Shown piece by piece: positions 26,738 to 34,767 of a stretch of 64,000 bases of DNA. The DNA comes from Acetatifactor muris (GTDB lineage Bacteria > Bacillota > Clostridia > Lachnospirales > Lachnospiraceae). Location: the NCBI RefSeq assembly GCF_024623325.1, contig NZ_JANJZD010000009.1:62001-126000 (forward strand). Direction: 5' to 3'. A program made the position numbers and the translations under genes. Each line of letters opens with the position of its first letter. The first letter of the stretch is position 1. The notes under the pieces were generated by a model. The model saw only the letters and a list, made by a program, of their open reading frames with translations, made no database searches and was not told the DNA's origin.

Positions 26738-28132
26738 TCAGCCTTCAGAAGCAACCTTCGGAAGTTTATTGCGGCAGATTGCCAGTTCTTCGTCCGAGGG
26801 AATATAATCGCTCATTTTTCCGTCGTGATATTTTTCATAAGCCATCATATCAAAATATCCCGTACCTGTAAGACCAAACACAATCGTTTTCTCTTCACCG
26901 CTTTCCCTGCACCTGACCGCCTCGTCAATGGCCACACGGATTGCGTGAGAGCTTTCCGGCGCGGGCAGAATCCCTTCTACCCTGGCAAAGTATTCTGCCG
27001 CGTCAAACACTTCCGTCTGCTTCACACTGACAGCTTCCATCAGACCCTGATGGTACAGCTCGGACAGCGTGGAGCTCATACCGTGATAGCGAAGGCCGCC
27101 TGAATGATTGGCGGACGGGATAAAATCGCTTCCCAGTGTATACATTTTGGCAAGGGGACATACCATTCCCGTATCACAGAAGTCGTAGGCATATACGCCT
27201 CTGGTAAAGCTGGGGCAGGATGCCGGCTCCACGGCGATAATCCGGCAGTCCGTTTCCCCCCGGAGCTTTTCCCCCATAAACGGTGCAATCAGACCGCCAA
27301 GGTTGGAACCGCCTCCGGCACAGCCGATGATGATATCGGGCTTCACTCCGTATTTGTCCATAGCAGCCTTTGTCTCCAGGCCGATAACCGACTGGTGGAG
27401 AAGCACCTGATTCAGCACACTGCCCAGAACATAGCGATGGCCTTCGCTGGACACCGCCTTTTCCACTGCCTCGGAGATGGCACAGCCCAGGCTTCCGGTG
27501 GTACCCGGATGCTCGGCGAGAATCTTCCTGCCCACTTCGGTCTCCATGGACGGCGAAGGCGTTACCGAAGCCCCATAGGTACGCATTACCTCCCGGCGGA
27601 AGGGCTTCTGTTCATAGGAACATTTCACCATATATACCTTACAGTCAAGGCCGAAGAAGGCACATGCCATGGAAAGGGCCGTCCCCCACTGGCCGGCTCC
27701 GGTCTCGGTGGTCACACCCTGAAGTCCCTGCTTCTTCGCATAATAGGCCTGGGCGACGGCGGAATTCAGTTTGTGGCTTCCGCTGGTATTGTTGCCCTCG
27801 AATTTATAATAGATTTTCGCCGGTGTGCCCAGCTTTTCCTCCAGGCAGTAAGCGCGTACCAAAGGAGACGGACGATACATTTTATAGAAATTACGGATTA
27901 CCTCCGGGATCTCAAAAAATGCCGTGTCATTATCCAGTTCCTGGGCAATCAGTTCCTCGCAGAAAACGGCTGACAGTTCTTCCGCTTTCATGGGCTGATG
28001 GGTACCGGGATTTAAGAGCGGCGCCGGCTTCTGCTTCATATCGGCCCGCAGATTATACCATGTCTTCGGCATCTCTTCTTCATTCAGATATATTTTGTAG
28101 GGGATTTTCCCTGTTTTTGTTGTATTCTGCAT
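26738..28132 (-). CDS. trpB: TrpB2-type tryptophan synthase beta chain-like protein
   Basis: About 464 residues from the ATG at 28132 (GGGAGG six bases upstream). A PLP enzyme of the TrpB2 branch: the lysine in NNTSGSHKLNSAVAQAYY near 115, the GAGQWGTALSMA segment near 150, and the phosphate-binding GCAGGGSNLGGL near 275. TrpB2 proteins are longer than TrpB1 and often lack a trpA partner, as here; they make tryptophan from serine and indole, often salvage. A tryptophan-type T-box leader lies upstream, supporting a role in tryptophan supply. Confidence 0.9.
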   Translation of the reverse strand: MQNTTKTGKIPYKIYLNEEEMPKTWYNLRADMKQKPAPLLNPGTHQPMKAEELSAVFCEELIAQELDNDTAFFEIPEVIRNFYKMYRPSPLVRAYCLEEKLGTPAKIYYKFEGNNTSGSHKLNSAVAQAYYAKKQGLQGVTTETGAGQWGTALSMACAFFGLDCKVYMVKCSYEQKPFRREVMRTYGASVTPSPSMETEVGRKILAEHPGTTGSLGCAISEAVEKAVSSEGHRYVLGSVLNQVLLHQSVIGLETKAAMDKYGVKPDIIIGCAGGGSNLGGLIAPFMGEKLRGETDCRIIAVEPASCPSFTRGVYAYDFCDTGMVCPLAKMYTLGSDFIPSANHSGGLRYHGMSSTLSELYHQGLMEAVSVKQTEVFDAAEYFARVEGILPAPESSHAIRVAIDEAVRCRESGEEKTIVFGLTGTGYFDMMAYEKYHDGKMSDYIPSDEELAICRNKLPKVASEG

Positions 28133-28167
28133 TATATTACCTCCCTGGGCTCTGTTCATTTTACCAT

Positions 28168-28254
28168 TCAAATAATTGTCTTCAGGTTCCTGTTCTCTTT
28201 ATGATTCATTCTCTTTCCGCGCCCCTGCGGACGCCAGCGTTTTGTCAGCAGCAT
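28168..28254 (-). CDS. Possible 28-residue leader peptide before trpB2
   Basis: The sequence between the T-box terminator and trpB2 contains a very strong ribosome site, AAGGAGG, eight bases before an ATG at 28254. The frame encodes MLLTKRWRPQGRGKRMNH, ending KTII, and stops 35 bp before trpB2. It has one Trp codon at position 7 and many Arg. It may help couple translation to trpB2 or be a small basic protein; it could be incidental. Confidence 0.35.
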   Translation of the reverse strand: MLLTKRWRPQGRGKRMNHKENRNLKTII

Positions 28255-28375
28255 TGCATTTCCCTCCTTCAGGGCATATTGGGTGATATGATATCTCATG
28301 TCAGGGAAGTTCCGGGCATCCGGTCGAGTCCGCATGGTGTTTTGACAGCAGACTTCCATGTTCCGGCCCGTGCAT

Positions 28376-28414
28376 AAAAAAACGCCCCTGACAGAAAGAT
28401 CCTCTCTGTCAAGG
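28376..28414 (-). terminator. T-box-controlled intrinsic terminator
   Basis: Stem CCTTGACAG...CTGTCAGG, extended by GC pairs, followed on the minus strand by seven T (A run at 28376-28382). Confidence 0.85.
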
Positions 28415-28688
28415 ACGAACAGTTACTGATAACAAACAGTACGACACTATCCGCGGTGCCACCTTGATTCACGGTATGACCCGTGCTCTTGCAGGATACC
28501 AACATATCCCCGGCATTTATACGCTTGCCTGCAGCGTCGCAGAATACTCTGTGAAAATGACTCACATTTGACTGCGCCCTCCGCGGTCCATTTGACAACT
28601 TGTTTCTCACCTGATTCTCAGCATCACAGGCTCTCTGTAAAGGCATCGCTGCCGTTATCTCCGCTTCAACGGTTTGAAGTATTAAATT
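28376..28688 (-). ncRNA. T-box riboswitch, probably tryptophan-specific
   Basis: The minus strand carries the invariant T-box sequence GGTGGCACCGCGG at 28463-28451, preceded by a long structured leader and followed by an intrinsic terminator (28414-28376). In the Stem I region the downstream strand reads AAATGGACCGCGG; the TGG at 28590-28588 followed by A fits the specifier codon position, so uncharged tRNA-Trp is the predicted signal. The AGAGAG and GGTGAGAA elements expected for the distal part of Stem I are also visible. Transcription should begin near 28688. It controls trpB2. Confidence 0.88.
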
Positions 28689-28694
28689 TTTTAC

Positions 28695-28723
28695 ACTATA
28701 TCACCTTTTTTTGCCCGTGTCAA
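28695..28723 (-). promoter_or_regulatory. Promoter of the T-box / trpB2 transcript
   Basis: TTGACA (28723-28718), a 17-bp spacer and TATAGT (28700-28695) on the minus strand. Confidence 0.75.
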
Positions 28724-28782
28724 TAGGTCGGTGAAAATTTATCCTCTCAAAATGTAAGAAAGATGTTCCGGCAAATTCTCTG

Positions 28783-28811
28783 TTGACAGATCAGAAAAGG
28801 TGGTCTATTAT
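28783..28811 (+). promoter_or_regulatory. Promoter of metY-nifS-nifU-rrf2
   Basis: TTGACA (28783-28788), a 17-bp spacer and TATTAT (28806-28811). An overlapping TATAAT at 28809-28814 has a longer spacer. Confidence 0.75.
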
Positions 28812-28812
28812 A

Positions 28813-28835
28813 ATACCTATCAAATCGGTAGGTAT
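28813..28835. promoter_or_regulatory. Palindromic operator candidate for the Rrf2 regulator
   Basis: ATACCTA and TAGGTAT form perfect 7-bp arms around 9 bp. The site covers the transcription start just after the -10 element, a classic repression position. The last gene of the operon encodes an Rrf2 regulator, so autoregulation is the simplest reading. Confidence 0.6.
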
Positions 28836-28858
28836 TTCAACTGAAAGGAGAAACCTAT

Positions 28859-30142
28859 ATGTCTGATTACAAATTTGAAACTTTACAGCTCCATGCAGGA
28901 CAGGAACATCCGGACCCGGCAACCGACGCCCGTGCGGTTCCCATCTATGCCACCACTTCCTATGTGTTCCGGGACTCCGCCCATGCGGCGGACCGTTTCG
29001 GCCTTACTGATGCCGGCAACATATACGGCAGGCTGACGAATTCCACCCAGGATGTACTGGAACAGCGTGTGGCCGCTCTGGAAGGCGGTGCGGCGGCCCT
29101 GGCTCTGGCCTCCGGTGCGGCAGCTATTGCCTATACTCTTGAGGCTCTGGGACAAAACGGCGGTCATTTTGTCGCTCAGAAGACAATTTACGGCGGCAGC
29201 TATAACCTTCTGGCACACACACTTCCCACATTCGGCATTACGGCAAGTTTTGTAAATATCCATGATCCTGCCGAAGTGGAAGCCGCCATTCAGGAGAATA
29301 CACGGGCGATTTACATTGAGACTCTCGGCAATCCCAACAGCGACATTCCCGATATGGACGCTTTGGCGGAACTTGCTCACAGACACGGGCTTCCACTGGT
29401 AGTGGATAATACTTTCGGCACCCCGTATCTTATTCGCCCCATCCGACACGGCGCAGATATTGTAGTACATTCCGCCACTAAATTTCTCGGCGGTCACGGT
29501 ACAACCCTGGGCGGTGTCATCGTGGATTCCGGCAATTTTGACTGGACCGCTTCCGGCAGATATCCGGCAATCGCAGATCCCAGCCCCAGCTATCACGGAG
29601 TATCCTTTGTAAAAGCTGCCGGTCCTGCGGCATTTGTGACCTATATCCGCGCCATTTTACTTCGGGACACCGGAGCCACCATCTCCCCCTTTGCGGCATT
29701 CCTGCTTCTGCAGGGAATCGAAACCCTTTCCCTGCGGCTGGAACGACATGTGGAAAATACGAAAAAGGTGGTGGAATTCCTTTCGGCCCATCCTCAGGTG
29801 GAAAAGGTCAATCATCCTTCTCTGCCCGACCATCCGGACCATGCATTATACTGCAAATACTTCCCCAACGGCGGTGGTTCCATCTTCACTTTTGAGATTA
29901 AGGGCGGTATGAAAGAAGCTCACAGGTTTATTGACAGTCTTAAAATTTTCTCACTGCTTGCAAATGTGGCCGATGTGAAGAGCCTGGTGATTCACCCCGC
30001 AACCACCACCCACAGTCAGCTCACGGCGGAAGAACTGGAAGATCAGGGAATTAAACCCAATACCATCCGGCTTTCCATTGGCACAGAGCATATCGATGAT
30101 ATCATAGACGATCTGAGGAATGGATTTGACGCAGTAAAATAA
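28859..30142 (+). CDS. metY: O-acetylhomoserine sulfhydrylase
   Basis: A 427-residue PLP enzyme of the Cys/Met metabolism family that makes homocysteine or cysteine from O-acetylated amino acids and sulfide. The opening [20 protein letters not shown] and the early [16 protein letters not shown] segment are typical of O-acetylhomoserine aminocarboxypropyltransferase. The PLP lysine is in [17 protein letters not shown] near residue 208. Length around 427 fits this subgroup rather than the shorter MetB/MetC. AAAGGAG precedes the ATG. It is first in an operon with cysteine desulfurase, NifU and Rrf2 genes, linking sulfide assimilation to Fe-S assembly. Confidence 0.93.
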   Translation: MSDYKFETLQLHAGQEHPDPATDARAVPIYATTSYVFRDSAHAADRFGLTDAGNIYGRLTNSTQDVLEQRVAALEGGAAALALASGAAAIAYTLEALGQNGGHFVAQKTIYGGSYNLLAHTLPTFGITASFVNIHDPAEVEAAIQENTRAIYIETLGNPNSDIPDMDALAELAHRHGLPLVVDNTFGTPYLIRPIRHGADIVVHSATKFLGGHGTTLGGVIVDSGNFDWTASGRYPAIADPSPSYHGVSFVKAAGPAAFVTYIRAILLRDTGATISPFAAFLLLQGIETLSLRLERHVENTKKVVEFLSAHPQVEKVNHPSLPDHPDHALYCKYFPNGGGSIFTFEIKGGMKEAHRFIDSLKIFSLLANVADVKSLVIHPATTTHSQLTAEELEDQGIKPNTIRLSIGTEHIDDIIDDLRNGFDAVK

Positions 30143-30162
30143 AAAAGGATACATAGAAAATA

Positions 30163-31353
30163 ATGAAAATTTATCTGGATAATGCAGCCACCACAAAAAT
30201 GAGCAAAACAGCAATAGATGCCATGTATCCCTATATGGACACCGTCTACGGGAACCCTTCCAGTCTGCATTCTGCCGGGCAGGCAGCCGCCGAAGCGCTG
30301 GCAGAGGCAAGGCGGCAGATTTCCGCCTGCATCGGCGCTTCCCCTGAGGAAATCACTTTTACCTCCGGCGGAAGCGAATCGGATAATCAGGCAATCCTGT
30401 CCGCAGCGCGAATAGGAGAACGAAAGGGAAAAAGGCACATTATTTCCACGGCCTTTGAGCACCATGCAGTCCTGCATACCCTGAACAGACTGGAAAAAGA
30501 AGGATTTGAAATTACGCTTCTGGACGTTCATGAAAACGGTATCATTGCCCCGGAACAAGTAAAAACCGCACTTCGTGACGACACCTGCCTTGTCACCGTA
30601 ATGTTTGCCAACAATGAAATCGGAACCATTCAGCCGATAGCGGAAATCGGTAAGATATGCCGCGCCGGAAATGTCCTTTTCCATACGGATGGAGTCCAGG
30701 CGGCAGGGCATCTGCACATCAATGTGAACGAACAGAATATTGACATGCTTTCCCTTTCGGCCCATAAATTCCACGGTCCGAAAGGAATCGGCATTCTTTA
30801 TGCCAGGAAAGGGATTCCTCTGACAACTCTGATTGAAGGCGGCGCCCAGGAACAGGGCAGACGGGCAGGCACCGAGAATATTCCTGCCATTATGGGAATG
30901 GCCGCAGCGCTCTGTGAATCCTGCTCCCGGATGGAGGACGCTGCAAAACGGATGTGTTTGCTGCGTGATAAACTTATTGACGGGCTTTCGCATATTCCCC
31001 ATTCGATTCTCAACGGTGATGCGACAAACCGTCTCCCCGGTAATGTGAACTTCTGTTTTGAAGGCATCGAAGGAGAATCCCTTTTGCTGCTTCTCGACGA
31101 CAGAGGAATCTGCGCTTCCTCCGGTTCCGCCTGTACTTCCGGCTCCCTTGAACCCAGTCATGTTCTTCTCGCACTCGGCAGAATACACGATATTGCCCAT
31201 GGTTCTCTTCGTCTTACACTTTCGGAGGATACTACAGAAGAACAAATTCTGTACACTGTAAAATCGGTAACAGAAGCCGTAGAATATCTGCGCGGCATTT
31301 CTCCTGTCTGGCGGGATCTTGTCAGCGGAAAAAAAGAATTTATACTTAGGTGA
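30163..31353 (+). CDS. nifS: Cysteine desulfurase (NifS/IscS family)
   Basis: A 396-residue class V aminotransferase-fold enzyme that takes sulfur from cysteine for Fe-S clusters. The N-terminus MKIYLDNAATTKMS is diagnostic. The PLP lysine is in LSLSAHKFHGPKGIGILYAR near residue 204 and the catalytic Cys loop SSGSACTSGSLEPSHV is near 325. The gene lies 20 bp after metY, with its scaffold partner NifU 10 bp after it, a normal clostridial arrangement. Confidence 0.94.
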   Translation: MKIYLDNAATTKMSKTAIDAMYPYMDTVYGNPSSLHSAGQAAAEALAEARRQISACIGASPEEITFTSGGSESDNQAILSAARIGERKGKRHIISTAFEHHAVLHTLNRLEKEGFEITLLDVHENGIIAPEQVKTALRDDTCLVTVMFANNEIGTIQPIAEIGKICRAGNVLFHTDGVQAAGHLHINVNEQNIDMLSLSAHKFHGPKGIGILYARKGIPLTTLIEGGAQEQGRRAGTENIPAIMGMAAALCESCSRMEDAAKRMCLLRDKLIDGLSHIPHSILNGDATNRLPGNVNFCFEGIEGESLLLLLDDRGICASSGSACTSGSLEPSHVLLALGRIHDIAHGSLRLTLSEDTTEEQILYTVKSVTEAVEYLRGISPVWRDLVSGKKEFILR

Positions 31354-31363
31354 GGTTTTTATT

Positions 31364-31747
31364 ATGGCTTTATACAGCGAAAAAGTGATGGATCACTTCC
31401 GTAATCCCAGAAATGCAGGTGTTATTGAAAATGCCGACGGTATCGGCGAAGTGGGAAATGCCAGATGCGGCGACATCATGAAAATCTATCTGAAGATTGA
31501 GAATGACATCATTACAGATGCAAAGTTTGAGACTTTCGGGTGCGGCTCCGCCATAGCGTCAAGCTCTATGGCCACCGAGCTGATTAAGGGAAAGCCTGTC
31601 TCAGAAGCGCTTACCCTTACCAATCAGGCAGTAGCTCAGGCATTGGACGGACTCCCCGCCCACAAGCTTCATTGTTCCGTGCTGGCGGAGGAAGCAATTA
31701 AGAAAGCGCTGCAGGATTATTATGAGAAAAAGGGGATGAAACTATGA
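31364..31747 (+). CDS. nifU: NifU/IscU-like Fe-S scaffold protein
   Basis: About 127 residues from the ATG at 31364 (GAGG nine bases upstream); a more upstream ATG at 31319 lies inside nifS. The three scaffold cysteines are in GNARCGDIM, TFGCGSAIASSS and KLHCSVLAEEAI. Matches the NifU N-terminal/IscU clostridial type, a scaffold on which clusters are built with sulfur from NifS. Its stop overlaps the rrf2 start by 4 bp. Confidence 0.94.
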   Translation: MALYSEKVMDHFRNPRNAGVIENADGIGEVGNARCGDIMKIYLKIENDIITDAKFETFGCGSAIASSSMATELIKGKPVSEALTLTNQAVAQALDGLPAHKLHCSVLAEEAIKKALQDYYEKKGMKL

Positions 31748-32172
31748 TGATTTCCACAAAGGGAAGATATGCCCTTCGGGTCATGATCGATCTGGCGGAA
31801 AACTTCGGGAAGGGCTATGTTCCCATGAAAGAAGTAGCCGAGAGACAAAATATCTCTCTGAAATATCTGGAACGAATCCTTCCTGTCCTGACCAGGAATA
31901 AGCTGATTGAAGGAGTTCAGGGAAGGGGCGGCGGTTACCGGCTGACAGCGGATCCGGGCCGATACCGCGTGGGAGATATCCTGCGCCTTACGGAAGGAGA
32001 TCTGGCGCCGGTGGCCTGTCTGGGCTGTGATGCGGATGCCTGTGAGCGTGCCGCCGACTGTAAGACACTGCCCATGTGGTCGGAATTCCACAGACTGACC
32101 AATGCGTACTTTGACGGAATCTTATTGTCGGATTTCGTGAAATCTTTGGAATCGAATCATACGAATTCCTGA
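31744..32172 (+). CDS. Rrf2-family transcriptional regulator (IscR/CymR-like)
   Basis: A 142-residue winged-helix regulator with the Rrf2 opening MISTKGRYALRVMIDLAE and the wing segment VQGRGGGYRLTADPGRYRVG. Three cysteines (CLGCDADACERAADC) fall in the place of the IscR cluster ligands, so it may carry a Fe-S cluster. It overlaps nifU by 4 bp (ATGA). It probably reads sulfur or Fe-S status and acts at the palindrome 28813-28835 ahead of metY. Confidence 0.9.
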   Translation: MMISTKGRYALRVMIDLAENFGKGYVPMKEVAERQNISLKYLERILPVLTRNKLIEGVQGRGGGYRLTADPGRYRVGDILRLTEGDLAPVACLGCDADACERAADCKTLPMWSEFHRLTNAYFDGILLSDFVKSLESNHTNS

Positions 32173-32174
32173 CT

Positions 32175-32327
32175 GTGGAATACCATCCCTATTCGCTGGT
32201 ACCTATGCGTCAGTTCCTGATATCATACAGTGAAACGGTATTGCCCCTGGAAGTATACGAACAGGCAGTTTTGGAGAAAACCTTTTTGTTGCGGAATGCG
32301 ATGAAACCTGTGAATATGGAGCTTTAG
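32175..32327 (+). pseudogene. Open fragment after rrf2, possible gene remnant
   Basis: The frame running from the end of rrf2 to a TAG at 32325 is open and reads VEYHPYSLVPMRQFL then ETVLPLEVYEQAVLEKT, protein-like in composition, but without ribosome site. It resembles the C-terminus of a lost gene. I cannot name the family. Confidence 0.25.
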
Positions 32328-32809
32328 ACCTCTTTATATAACAGCCAAAAGCAAGGACATGATCTCGGCTGCATATTTTCGTCTCTGTCACAGGGATCCT
32401 CTGTACACTCCTTTACCTTTATTGTAAAACCAAGCCGCTCATATAAACGAATATTCGCCATATCTGTGGTGTCAACACCAATAGATATCCTTTGATATCC
32501 CAAATCCTTTATGTGCTCAATCACATGGCAGATCAACTTTGTCCCCAATCCCTGACCACGGAAATCTGTTCTGACTCTAAATGCACAAAGATATGCCGTT
32601 TTTTTGCCATCTGCAAAATCTTTGTCCTCAAGGTCATAGAAAGCATACAACTCTCCAATCAGTTCGCCATCATAGTCGAGCGTCCAGAATTCGGTATTCC
32701 CTCTTGTTATGTTATCGCAAAAAAATTTTGCATTAGCAGAAGCGGTGTGAATATTCTCATATCCCCACAATTCCAACAACTCATCCCCTGCTGCTCTTCT
32801 AATCTTCAT
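32324..32809 (-). CDS. GNAT-family N-acetyltransferase
   Basis: About 161 residues from the ATG at 32809 (GGAGG nine bases upstream; the in-frame ATG at 32818 abuts that ribosome site). The acetyl-CoA motif is in RTDFRGQGLGTKLICHVIEH (R-G-x-G-L-G), followed by ANIRLYERLGFTIKV. The A+T-rich composition differs a little from the neighbours. It is a lone minus-strand gene between two plus-strand units. Substrate unknown. Confidence 0.85.
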   Translation of the reverse strand: MKIRRAAGDELLELWGYENIHTASANAKFFCDNITRGNTEFWTLDYDGELIGELYAFYDLEDKDFADGKKTAYLCAFRVRTDFRGQGLGTKLICHVIEHIKDLGYQRISIGVDTTDMANIRLYERLGFTIKVKECTEDPCDRDENMQPRSCPCFWLLYKEV

Positions 32810-33007
32810 GAGTTTCATCCTCCATATATAAGATTTATCGGTTTGTACTGCGGAAAATTATACTCTCAAAAAAGTTCCTCTTGATAAAAAACCTTATTGT
32901 TATCGTCTTCCCAAAAAATGATGGAATAAACCCCATATCTGTGATAAAATGCGAGCAGGAAAACTATATGATATGTCCGTTCAGAAATGAACAATGGAGA
33001 GCACAAG

Positions 33008-33700
33008 ATGAATCAATTTGAAGTACTTCTGTGGGATATAGACGGGACACTGCTGGATTTCGCGGCAGCGGAGAAAGCCGCGGTCAGGTCCCTTTTTACA
33101 GAATTCGGCCTGGGCGAATGTACCGACGAAATGCTGGCGCGCTACTCTGCAATCAATCAACAATACTGGAAACGGCTGGAGCTGGGCGAGCTGACCAAAC
33201 CGCAGATTCTAAAAGGGCGTTTCGAGGACTTCTTCCAGGGCGAAGGCCTGGATCCCTCTCTGGGAGCCTCGTTCAACGAAGCCTATCAGCTCCGCCTGGG
33301 CGACACCATCGTCTTTCGTGATAACAGCAAAGAACTGGTGGCCTCATTGCGCGGCAAAATCAGACAATATGCAGTATCCAACGGAACCATAATTGCCCAG
33401 ACCAAAAAGCTTCGTCTTTCCGGCTTTGACCGGCTGATGGACGGCGTCTTTCTGTCCGAGGAAGTGGGCTATGAAAAGCCGGCAGCCGAATTCTTCGACT
33501 GTGTCTTCCAGGCAATTGGCTCAGTGGATAAAGGTAAAGTTCTCATTGTAGGCGATTCTCTCACCAGCGATATCACAGGAGGCAATCGCGCCGGTATCAG
33601 AACCTGCTGGTACAATCCCGCAGGACTGAGTAACGATACGGACGCAGGAGTTGATTATGAGATTCGCAGCCTGCAGGAGATTCCGGAACTTCTATTCTGA
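33008..33700 (+). CDS. HAD-family hydrolase, YjjG-type nucleotidase
   Basis: About 230 residues from the ATG at 33008 (GGAG eight bases upstream). HAD motif I is LLWDIDGTLLDF, motif II VSNGT, motif III Lys in EEVGYEKPAAEFF, and motif IV VLIVGDSLTSDITGG. The cap and this motif IV match YjjG/noncanonical pyrimidine nucleotidases, which remove damaged or modified pyrimidine nucleotides. It precedes the hairpin array and nitroreductase on the same strand but is separated by a likely promoter. Confidence 0.9.
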   Translation: MNQFEVLLWDIDGTLLDFAAAEKAAVRSLFTEFGLGECTDEMLARYSAINQQYWKRLELGELTKPQILKGRFEDFFQGEGLDPSLGASFNEAYQLRLGDTIVFRDNSKELVASLRGKIRQYAVSNGTIIAQTKKLRLSGFDRLMDGVFLSEEVGYEKPAAEFFDCVFQAIGSVDKGKVLIVGDSLTSDITGGNRAGIRTCWYNPAGLSNDTDAGVDYEIRSLQEIPELLF

Positions 33701-33725
33701 AGAACAGACCAATCTGAAATTATCA

Positions 33726-33754
33726 TTGCAACTCGCCCCGGAACATGGTATCAT
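33726..33754 (+). promoter_or_regulatory. Predicted promoter of the hairpin array / nitroreductase transcript
   Basis: TTGCAA (33726-33731), a 17-bp spacer and TATCAT (33749-33754). Transcription would begin near 33762, just before the first repeat unit, so the array would be a 5' leader of about 355 nt. Confidence 0.6.
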
Positions 33755-33770
33755 ACTAACAGGATGTTGC

Positions 33771-34104
33771 GGGACTAAAATCAGCAGTCTCCTGCAAGGA
33801 CACTGATTCAATTACGGTTGCATACCCTTTGCAGACGGAAATGAATCAATGGGCTTTGTGTCCTTGCAGGTGACTGCGGAACTAAAATAAGCAGCCTCCT
33901 CCAAGGACACTGATTCAATTACGGATGCATACTCTTTGCAGACGGAAATGAATCAATGGGCTTTGTGTCCTTGCAGGTGGCTGCGGAACTATAATCAGCA
34001 GTCTCCTGCAAGGACACTGATTCAGTTACGGATGCATACCTTTTGCAGACGGAAATGAATCAATGGGCTTTGTGTCCTTGCAGGTGACTGCGGAACTACA
34101 ATAA
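33771..34104 (+). repeat. Three tandem 107-bp units, each a 94-nt hairpin, in the nitroreductase leader
   Basis: Hairpins at 33784-33877, 33891-33984 and 33998-34091, separated by 13-nt A-rich spacers (GGAACTAAAATAA type). Each has 20-nt arms starting GCAGTCTCC and ending GGTGACTGC, an inner stem TGATTCA/TGAATCA, and a conserved 9-nt unpaired segment ATGGGCTTT. In unit 2 a T-to-C change in the left arm is matched by A-to-G in the right arm. Each unit has a mini-ORF reading MGFVSLQV. The third spacer runs into the nitroreductase ribosome site. No other copy was seen in the window. Confidence 0.9.
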
Positions 34105-34116
34105 GGAGGTTCACTG

Positions 34117-34656
34117 ATGACAGCAAACGAATGTATCAAAGGCCGCAGAAGTATTCGTAAATTTACGAACCAGCCGGTTTCTCATGAACTGCTTGCGCAG
34201 ATTGTGGAGACGGCTTCCTATGCTCCCAGCTGGAAGCATACGCAGATTGTTCGCTACATTGCAGTGGAAGGGGAGAAGAAAGCCACGCTGGCAAAATGTA
34301 CCTCTCTCTATCCGGGCAATGGGAAAATTATGGAAAATGCTCCCATGGTAATCGCCGTCACCATGATCAGAGGCCGCAGCGGTTATGAGAGGGACGGTTC
34401 TTTTTCCACTCCCAAAGGAGACAGATGGCAGATGTATGACGCCGGCGCAGCGGGTGAAGCATTTTGTCTCGCCGCGTATGAGCAGGGACTTGGCACCGTT
34501 ATCATGGGCCTGTTCGACGAAGAAGACGCCTCAAAGCTGCTGGAACTCCCGGAAGACAGGGAGCTGGTGGCTCTGATTCCCATTGGATATCCTGACGAAT
34601 CCCCCGTGGCTCCCAGAAGAAAAGCAGTGGAAGAATTATTATCTTATCAGTCATAA
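34117..34656 (+). CDS. Nitroreductase-family flavoprotein
   Basis: A 179-residue FMN-dependent oxidoreductase. The start NECIKGRRSIRKFTNQPV is the typical nitroreductase opening; ASYAPSWKHTQIVRYIAV and the C-terminal LVALIPIGYPDESPVAPRR complete it. AAGGAGG eight bases before the ATG is excellent. It is the only gene downstream of the three-hairpin leader and is followed by its own terminator, so it forms a single-gene transcript. It may reduce quinones, nitro compounds or flavins; substrate unknown. Confidence 0.92.
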   Translation: MTANECIKGRRSIRKFTNQPVSHELLAQIVETASYAPSWKHTQIVRYIAVEGEKKATLAKCTSLYPGNGKIMENAPMVIAVTMIRGRSGYERDGSFSTPKGDRWQMYDAGAAGEAFCLAAYEQGLGTVIMGLFDEEDASKLLELPEDRELVALIPIGYPDESPVAPRRKAVEELLSYQS

Positions 34657-34658
34657 GC

Positions 34659-34693
34659 AGGAGTCGAAGAGTTATTCTCTTCGACTCCTTTTT
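34659..34693 (+). terminator. Intrinsic terminator after the nitroreductase gene
   Basis: AGGAGTCGAAGAG and CTCTTCGACTCCT, perfect 13-bp arms with a 5-nt loop, then T5. Confidence 0.92.
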
Positions 34694-34708
34694 CGGGTGC
34701 CTGTGTCC

Positions 34709-34745
34709 GCGCTGTGACATAAGCCCCGTTTTCAAATGACAGCGC
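34709..34745. repeat. Inverted repeat immediately before pyrB
   Basis: GCGCTGT (34709-34715) and ACAGCGC (34739-34745). It may be a leader stem; no PyrR-type attenuator with U-tract was found. Confidence 0.4.
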
Positions 34746-34767
34746 AGAAATGAGGAAAACGAACACT

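Noticed and set aside
28737..28858. SAM or cobalamin riboswitch before metY
   Set aside because: The leader after the predicted transcription start is only about 40 nt, and no aptamer motif is visible.
33771..34104. CRISPR array
   Set aside because: Only three units, 94 of 107 bases are repeat, spacers are 13 nt and similar to each other, and no cas genes are present.
33771..34104. Pseudoknot between the GGG of ATGGGCTTT and the CCC loop in each unit
   Set aside because: The loop CCC of unit 1 becomes CTC in unit 2 and CCT in unit 3 without matching change, so the pairing is not supported.
34694..34767. PyrR attenuator before pyrB
   Set aside because: Only a 7-bp hairpin is seen, with no terminator U run or anti-terminator.
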